Source: Bacteroidales bacterium (lineage in GTDB: Bacteria; Bacteroidota; Bacteroidia; Bacteroidales; Lentimicrobiaceae). Taken from it: a DNA stretch of 64,000 nt. Shown here piece by piece: positions 54,407 through 61,000 of the stretch (its first letter is position 1; each line of letters starts with the position of its first letter). Made by a program: the position numbers and the translations under genes. The notes below the pieces were generated by a model that worked only from the letters and a program-made list of their open reading frames with translations, did not search any database and was not told where the DNA came from. The stretch spans positions 1 to 64,000 of the forward strand of contig JAGXGB010000016.1 of assembly GCA_024636955.1 (NCBI GenBank). The letters run 5' to 3'.

Positions 54407-55098
54407 TAATGCTTTTCCATGAGTTCCTTTACAAGAGGGGGAACTGCAATACCCGCTTTTTCTTTCATTATAACAATATTTGAGTTGCCATAATAATTTT
54501 CAGCCTGTGGATCAATAAGGTATACTTTGCATTTCCGGGATGCATAGTGAATTAAGCCGGCAGCCGGATATACCTGCAGAGATGTTCCGATAATAAGTAA
54601 TATGTCAGCCTGCTCTACTATTTGCGCAGCATATTCTATTAATGGAACTGCTTCACCAAACCATACTATATGTGGCCTTAGTTGTTCACCTTTTTCACAT
54701 AAATCACCAAGCTTTATGTCTTTATAACCAATTGAATAGATGAGTTCAGGATACTTTAAGCTCCTTACTTTGGTCAGTTCACCATGTAAATGTGTAATTG
54801 TTGTGGAACCAGCCCTTTCATGCAAATCATCAACATTCTGGGTGATGATATGTACATCAAACTTGTTTTCCAATAGTGCAAGGGCTGTATGGGCAGCATT
54901 AGGTTGAACTCCACTAAGTTGACTTCTTCTTTTATTATAAAATTCCATTACAAGACCAGGATTCCTTACCCAACCATTATACGAAGCAACCTCCTCAACG
55001 TTATATTCCTCCCATAATCCGTTAGAATCACGAAAGGTTTTTAAACCACTTTCAGCGCTTATACCTGCTCCAGTTAAAACAACAACTTTCATCTTCAT
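54406..55098 (-). CDS. cobB: NAD-dependent protein deacylase (sirtuin)
   Basis: A 230-residue sirtuin. The NAD motif is GAGISAESGLKTFRD near 10-24, the TQNVDDLHERAG block with the catalytic histidine follows near 100-118 (HLHGEL near 120), and the Rossmann end is IGTSLQVYPAAGL near 172. The sequence FYNKRR near 55 has the Tyr-x-x-Arg pair that marks class III enzymes (SIRT5-like), which remove succinyl and malonyl groups. The usual zinc-finger cysteines are absent in the 125-150 region apart from one in LGDLCEKG. The first of two in-frame ATGs is used. Confidence 0.92.
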   Translation of the reverse strand: MKMKVVVLTGAGISAESGLKTFRDSNGLWEEYNVEEVASYNGWVRNPGLVMEFYNKRRSQLSGVQPNAAHTALALLENKFDVHIITQNVDDLHERAGSTTITHLHGELTKVRSLKYPELIYSIGYKDIKLGDLCEKGEQLRPHIVWFGEAVPLIEYAAQIVEQADILLIIGTSLQVYPAAGLIHYASRKCKVYLIDPQAENYYGNSNIVIMKEKAGIAVPPLVKELMEKH

Positions 55099-55256
55099 GG
55101 TTCATTAAATCTGTGGAAAGCAAAAATAAGGTAATTATTCAATTGCACCCAATGACAAGTATAGCGTTAGCCTAATTTTAAGCATGAGCGTTTGTAATAG
55201 AATAACTCCGGGATAATACAAATGTTTCTGGCATCAAGGCTTTTTGAAAATCAGAT

Positions 55257-55298
55257 AAAAAAAACAGGAACAAGTATTGTACCTGTTCCTGCTTTTAT
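55257..55298 (-). terminator. Terminator after mdh
   Basis: The minus strand has CAGGAACA and TGTTCCTG arms (8 bp, extended inside by GTA/TAC) followed by a run of eight Ts. It is 40 bp downstream of the mdh stop codon. Confidence 0.88.
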
Positions 55299-55337
55299 TA
55301 TAGCCTCTATATATGTTAGTCCTCGATTCTTAAAATG

Positions 55338-56282
55338 TTAGTCCTCAAAAAGATTCATTTCATCAAGAACTTTCATAGTTACTTGCACTGATTCAGCTGA
55401 CTCCTGTAACATCTTGTGTTCATCGGGAGTAAGGTTCAGTTCTATAATCTCTTCAATTCCTTTAGAACCAAGTTTAACAGGCACACCCATGTAAACATTT
55501 TTCAGGCCGTACTCACCATCAAGGTATGCACAAACCGGGAAAATTCTTTTCTGGTCATCAACAATTGCTTCAACCATTGAAGCAGCCGCAGCACCCGGGG
55601 CATACCATGCTGATGTGCCCATAAGGTTAACGAGTTCACCCCCACCTTTCTTGGTGCGTTCTACAATTTTATCAATCTCTGCCTTGTTCAACAAATCAGT
55701 TACTGGTATACCTGCAACTGATGTGAAACGGGGTAATGGAACCATTGAGTCACCATGGCCTCCTAATAACAATGATTGAATATCCTTTGGTGACACATCA
55801 AGAGCTTCAGCTAAAAATGCCTTATAACGCCCTGTATCAAGGATACCCGCCATTCCAAATACTCTGCTGGAATGCTTTCTTGCTGCCCGATACACTGCAT
55901 AAGTCATTACGTCAAGTGGATTAGATACAACGATAATGATTGCTTCAGGTGAGTACTTGATTACTTTTTGAGTAACGTCAATAACTATGGCTGCGTTTGT
56001 TTTAATTAGGTCATCACGGCTCATTCCCGGTTTACGTGGTAAGCCTGAGGTAATAACAACAATTGATGAACCTTTGGTTTTAAGGTAATCATTGGTTACA
56101 CCAATTACACGGGTGTTGAAATTGTTAATTGAAGAAGTTTGCCATATATCAAGGGCTTTCCCTTCGGCAACACCTTCTTTAATGTCAACTAATACTACCT
56201 CACGGGTAAGATCTTTATGGGCAATAACATTGGCACAGGTTGCACCTACATTGCCTGCCCCAATAACGGTAATTTTCTTCAT
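55338..56282 (-). CDS. mdh: Malate dehydrogenase
   Basis: A 314-residue NAD-dependent enzyme of the LDH-like MDH group, which oxidises malate to oxaloacetate. The NAD-binding motif is GAGNVGATCA at 7-16, with aspartate in VLVDIKEG near 34 marking NAD preference. The substrate arginine is in SGLPRKPGMSRDDL near 80. The catalytic pair is Asp near 147 (GILDTGRYK) and His in LGGHGDSMVPL near 174. It serves the citric acid cycle or its reductive branch, which links to the methylmalonyl-CoA genes. TATATTTG (56338-56331) is a possible -7 box. Confidence 0.96.
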   Translation of the reverse strand: MKKITVIGAGNVGATCANVIAHKDLTREVVLVDIKEGVAEGKALDIWQTSSINNFNTRVIGVTNDYLKTKGSSIVVITSGLPRKPGMSRDDLIKTNAAIVIDVTQKVIKYSPEAIIIVVSNPLDVMTYAVYRAARKHSSRVFGMAGILDTGRYKAFLAEALDVSPKDIQSLLLGGHGDSMVPLPRFTSVAGIPVTDLLNKAEIDKIVERTKKGGGELVNLMGTSAWYAPGAAAASMVEAIVDDQKRIFPVCAYLDGEYGLKNVYMGVPVKLGSKGIEEIIELNLTPDEHKMLQESAESVQVTMKVLDEMNLFED

Positions 56283-56402
56283 ATTTTACTGGTTAATAAT
56301 TTAGTATGACGTTTCCTGATTCTATACATGCAAATATATAGTTTTTTATTTATAAGCCTTGTTTACTCCAAAGAAAAATAGCGAAATTGTACCCTATAAT
56401 TG

Positions 56403-56534
56403 TCAAAGATCAAAACACCATCCAATTAACTCTTGTCAAAGATCAGAATTCAAATATCAGTGTTTTTATCAAAGATCAGAATACAAACAATAGAGCTCTT
56501 ATCAAAGATCAGAATACAAACAACTTTGTTCTTT
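56403..56534. repeat. 33-bp tandem repeat, four units, overlapping a gene 3' end (array 8)
   Basis: TCAAAGATCA starts units at exactly 56403, 56436, 56469 and 56502. The last unit contains the final codons and stop (TGA, 56511-56509) of the minus-strand outer-membrane gene, so each unit carries a stop in that frame. On the plus strand the units code for 11-residue repeats of the form (V/I)KDQN(T/S)N, in an open frame of 61 codons from 56387. I treat it as a DNA repeat, not a gene. Confidence 0.9.
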
Positions 56535-57225
56535 GCCCACAACTAGAGCTAACAAGATATCCGAAGTCGTAATTCATTTCAACAACAAACATAACTCCCA
56601 AATTACGGGTAGCATCAGGTTCTGCGCTATCAAGGAATGGAAAGTTTAGTTCTCTGCCTTCATCACTGGCAATGTCGCTGAGTGTGTAGTTCAGCCTGAT
56701 GCCTGTGGTAATTCCGAAATTGTCAGTGCCAAACACATATCCGCCAAAGCCCAATGCTATTGAAAACAAGCTTTTATTTATGATATCAGATGGAGTACTT
56801 GTGGAGGGGAATGCAATATTATTGTCGCTGAAATCTACTTTTGTTACAGTACTCCATTGGGGGCCTACTTCAAAATATGTACCCTTCCTGTTTGACCTGT
56901 ACATAAGTAGCAGATCTCTGCTCTGTATTGTGTATTCACGGTTTCTCTCCAGTCCTGCCTCAGGATAGTAAATAAAACCCTGGCTAAAAGATGACTGCAT
57001 GATATCAAAAGTAATCTGGTGTTCCTGTATAAAGTTGAAACCCAGCTTAGCTCCATAACCGTATCCCGGTTTAAACTGATGGGTTAATGTTTGTTTGTCA
57101 AATATCTGCTTATTGTACATGAAAGAAGAGCCAATTCCTCCCTTTATACCTATATCAAACCATGGCTGCGCTTTCAAAACTGATGTGAGCAGGAGAAGTA
57201 TTAAAATGGTAGTTAGTCTTTTCAT
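56509..57225 (-). CDS. Outer-membrane beta-barrel protein
   Basis: A 238-residue protein with signal peptide (MKRLTTILILLLLTSVLKAQ); ATG 57225 is chosen, and the frame continues to 57276. The mature part has about eight amphipathic strands (FDIGIKGGIGSSFMYN, YGYGAKLGFNFIQ, FGITTGIRLNYTLSDIA, GVMFVVEMNYDFGYLV). It resembles the PorT-like barrel family (Bacteroidota OMP beta-barrel domain), but PorT identity is not shown. The last 10 residues, CGQRTKLFVF, come largely from a 33-bp repeat unit and lie after the natural last strand. Role unknown. Confidence 0.8.
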   Translation of the reverse strand: MKRLTTILILLLLTSVLKAQPWFDIGIKGGIGSSFMYNKQIFDKQTLTHQFKPGYGYGAKLGFNFIQEHQITFDIMQSSFSQGFIYYPEAGLERNREYTIQSRDLLLMYRSNRKGTYFEVGPQWSTVTKVDFSDNNIAFPSTSTPSDIINKSLFSIALGFGGYVFGTDNFGITTGIRLNYTLSDIASDEGRELNFPFLDSAEPDATRNLGVMFVVEMNYDFGYLVSSSCGQRTKLFVF

Positions 57226-57407
57226 ATAATGATCGTTTAAAATGTGTTTGTAAGTGAATTTGACATTGTTCACCAATTATTTACAGTAGTTACTGCATTC
57301 GGGATTCGAGGGTAAAGTTAAGTTTTTTGAACTCTCTAACTTAAAATGAAGAGGCAATAATCAAATATTTATCTCTATTTTTGTCGGTTAACAGATTTCT
57401 ATATAAA

Positions 57408-57992
57408 ATGTTCGCTTTTATTGAAGGTACTATAGAATCACTTAACCCTGCTTCAGCAATATTAAATTGCAATGGTGTGGGCTACGATCTTGCTATCTCA
57501 CTGAATACTTATACTGTAATTAAAGGAAAAGTTGAGTGCAGATTGCTTACTCACTTAGTAGTGCGTGAAGATGCTCACATTCTATTTGGATTTGCCAATG
57601 AAGATGAAAGAGTTTTATTCCGTCACCTGATTTCAGTTTCAGGGGTTGGAGCTAATACTGCACGGTTGATACTATCATCACTAACACCTGGCGATGTTTC
57701 AGAGGCAATTATTAATGCAAAAGTTGGATTGCTTCAGAAGGTAAAAGGTATAGGTGGAAAGACTGCCCAGCGTATAATTATCGACTTGAAAGATAAACTT
57801 GTAAAAGATACCGGCATACGAGAATTTTTAGGAACATCACACAATACTAATAAGGAAGAGGCGTTATCAGCATTAACTTTGCTGGGCTTTAACAAAGCAT
57901 TGGCAGAGAAGACAGTTGATAAAATTCTTCAGGATGAGGGTTCTTCTATTTCAGTAGAACAGTTAATTAAGAGTGCACTTAAAATAATGTAG
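57408..57992 (+). CDS. ruvA: Holliday junction DNA helicase subunit RuvA
   Basis: A 194-residue protein that binds four-way DNA junctions and loads the RuvB motor. ATG 57408 (MFAFIEGTIES) is chosen over the longer frame at 57381. Domain I is an OB fold (residues 1-62). Two helix-hairpin-helix motifs follow: LISVSGVGANTARLIL near 75 and LQKVKGIGGKTAQRIIIDL near 110. Domain III (about 145-194) contacts RuvB. ruvA directly upstream of sprA is a conserved Bacteroidota order. TATTTTTG at 57376-57383 may be its -7 box. Confidence 0.95.
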   Translation: MFAFIEGTIESLNPASAILNCNGVGYDLAISLNTYTVIKGKVECRLLTHLVVREDAHILFGFANEDERVLFRHLISVSGVGANTARLILSSLTPGDVSEAIINAKVGLLQKVKGIGGKTAQRIIIDLKDKLVKDTGIREFLGTSHNTNKEEALSALTLLGFNKALAEKTVDKILQDEGSSISVEQLIKSALKIM

Positions 57993-58047
57993 CTCACAGC
58001 ATTTGTTTTGAAGCTATAATTGACACAACAAAAAAATTAAAAGTTCC

Positions 58048-61000
58048 TTGGAGCGCATCATTAAATACTTATTACGATCATTTGTACTGCTTTTCGTTGT
58101 GACCCTGTTATGGGGTATATTTATTGCACCTGTTAATTCAGCATCACCCGAAAGTATACTCAATCAATACACACCTCCAGATACCACTTTACCGGGTGGT
58201 GATCTTCCTTATCCTATTCCAACTCCACAACCGGGAGAGTTGCCCTCAGAAGAAGAGGACAATAAACTTTTTTTAGAGCCCCCTTCTAACTTTAGTGAGG
58301 AGCTTATTTATGACCCTGTTACTAATACCTATACCTATACAAAAAAAGCAGGTGAACTTGACCTTACCTCACCGTGGGGTTATACGATGGAGGAGTACCA
58401 GGAAATTAATCTTCAGCGTTCACTCCAAAGTTATTGGCGCGAAAGATCGTTAGGCTCAAGTGCTGGCGGAAGCACAGGCATTATTCCACAGATTCATATT
58501 GGTGGCGAAGTGTTTGACCGCATATTCGGCGGTAATACGATAGATATACGCCCACAGGGTAGTGCAGAAGTTACATTTGGTATACTCTCTAATTTTACTG
58601 ATGACCCTGCCCGAGATCTTAGACAGAGAAGAGTTACAAACTTTGATTTCCAGCAAAGGATTCAAATGAGTGTAATGGCGAAGATTGGTGATAAGATTGA
58701 GTTTAATACCAATTATAACACCGAGGCAACCTTTGAGTTCGAAAACAAGTTAAAGCTTAAATACGAAGGTAAAGAAGACGAGATTATTAAACTTATTGAA
58801 GCGGGAGATATTACTTTCCCACTTACCAGTACACTTATAACAGGAAGCCAGAGCTTGTTTGGTTTAAAAACTCAGATGCAGTTTGGTAAAGCAACTGTTA
58901 CTGCTGTTTTCTCTCAGCAAAAGAGTGAAACCTCAAATATTACAGTGCAGGGTGGTGCTCAAACCAGCAACTTCAGCTTAACAGCACTTGACTATGAAGA
59001 TAATAAGCACTTCTTCCTTTCACAATACTTTGCAAATAATTATGATAACGCGCTGAGCAAACTTCCCATTATAAATTCAAATATCAACATTTCTAAAATT
59101 GAAGTTTGGGTTACAAACATTGGTCCGGCGGTTACTGATAACCGTAATATTGCTGCATTTATGGATTTGGGTGAACGTGATCCATACAACACTTCAATTA
59201 TGCCTAACGCAGCAATGCGTTTCCCTGATAACAGGTCAAATAACCTGATAAGCAAGTTTGACACAGCTAGTATACGCAACATTAATCAGGTTACACAATA
59301 TCTTTCAGGCCCTCCTTTCGGATATACTGCCGGAACTGACTTTGATAAAGTTGAGAATGCCAGGAAACTAAATCCAAGCGAGTATACTTTAAATTCTAAA
59401 CTAGGTTTTATATCACTTAATTCAGCCCTTAATTCTGATCAGGTACTTGCTGTTGCATACCAGTATACAGTAATTGGTCAGGACGGGGAAATTTATCAGG
59501 TTGGAGAATTCTCTGACGAAGGGATATCATCTCCATCAACACTTATAGTAAAACTTCTTAAAAGCACTGCTCTTAATACCCGGCTACCTATTTGGGATTT
59601 GATGATGAAGAACGTGTATAACATTGGTGCATTCCAGGTTAACAGGGAGGACTTCATACTCAACATATTGTATTCGGGAAATGAAAATACTGTACCAACC
59701 GGATATTTTACTGAAGGCCCTCCGGGAATAGTTGGTGTACCACTGCTACGGGTGTTTAACTTTGATAACCTTGACCCGCAGTTAAATCCACCGCCTGATG
59801 GAATGTTTGACTTCATTGACAATGCCGCAAGAGAAGGAGGAACCATTCAGTCATCAAATGGTAGGATTTATTTTACAGTGAGGGAGCCTTTTGGTGAATA
59901 CTTGCGAAGTAAGATTTCTGACCCGCAGTTGGCTAACAAATATGCTTTCGATTCCCTGTATACACTTACAAGGAGTGGTGCTCAGCAGTATCCTGACAAA
60001 AACAGATACCTTATTGAAGGACAATATAAATCACAATCCGGATCAGAAATTTCATTGAATGCTCTTAATGTTCCGCAAGGATCAGTAAGAGTTACAGCAG
60101 GTGGTATTCCATTAACTGAGAATGTTGACTATACTGTTGACTATACGCTGGGAAGGGTAAAGATTATAAACGCAGGTATACTCAACTCAGGTACGCCAGT
60201 TAATATATCACTTGAAAATAACGCTACTTTCAACCTGCAACAGCAGACTATGATGGGCGCACATGTAGATTATAAGGTTAGTAACAATTTCCTTTTAGGA
60301 GCTACTTTGTTAAATCTTCACGAAAGACCTTTAACTCAAAAGACGAATTTTGGGCAGGAGCCTATCTCTAATACAATGTGGGGGCTTAACTTCGATTACC
60401 AAACTGAATCATTGTGGCTTACACGTATGGTTGACAAATTACCTTTTTATGGTACTAAAGTTCCTTCCCGTATACAGATCAATGGTGAAATGGCTCACTT
60501 TATTCCAGGCCACTCAAGAGCTGTAGGGAAAACCGGCACTTCATACATTGACGATTTTGAGGGTAGTAAATCAACTATTGACCTTAAAAATGTAGGCACA
60601 TGGTTCTTATCAGGAATACCTAGAGGACAAATCTCCCAGGACATGTTTCCTGAAGGTATAATTGGAGGAGGCCTTTCAACTTTATACAACCGGGCTCTGT
60701 TGAGCTGGTATACAATTGACCCATTATTCTATGATAAGAATAGTAAGTTACGACCCGACAATATCAGTAAGGACGAGCTATCAAGGAATAGTGTGCGGTA
60801 TGTTTCAGAAAAAGAAGTATTTCCAAATATATCACAAGATCATTCTCTTCCAATGAACTTGCAGGTTCTTAATCTTGCATATTTCCCTTCTGAAAGAGGT
60901 CCTAATAATTATGATGTTACGCCATCCTTTGCATCTGCAGGTATTACTGAGGACGGCTTTCTCGATGATCCTGCAAGCAGGTGGGCTGGAATCATGAGAA

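Noticed and set aside
56387-56572. 61-codon plus-strand frame as a real gene
   Set aside because: It consists almost wholly of the 33-bp repeat, has no visible ribosome site, and overlaps the end of a real gene. It is reported as a repeat and a finding only.
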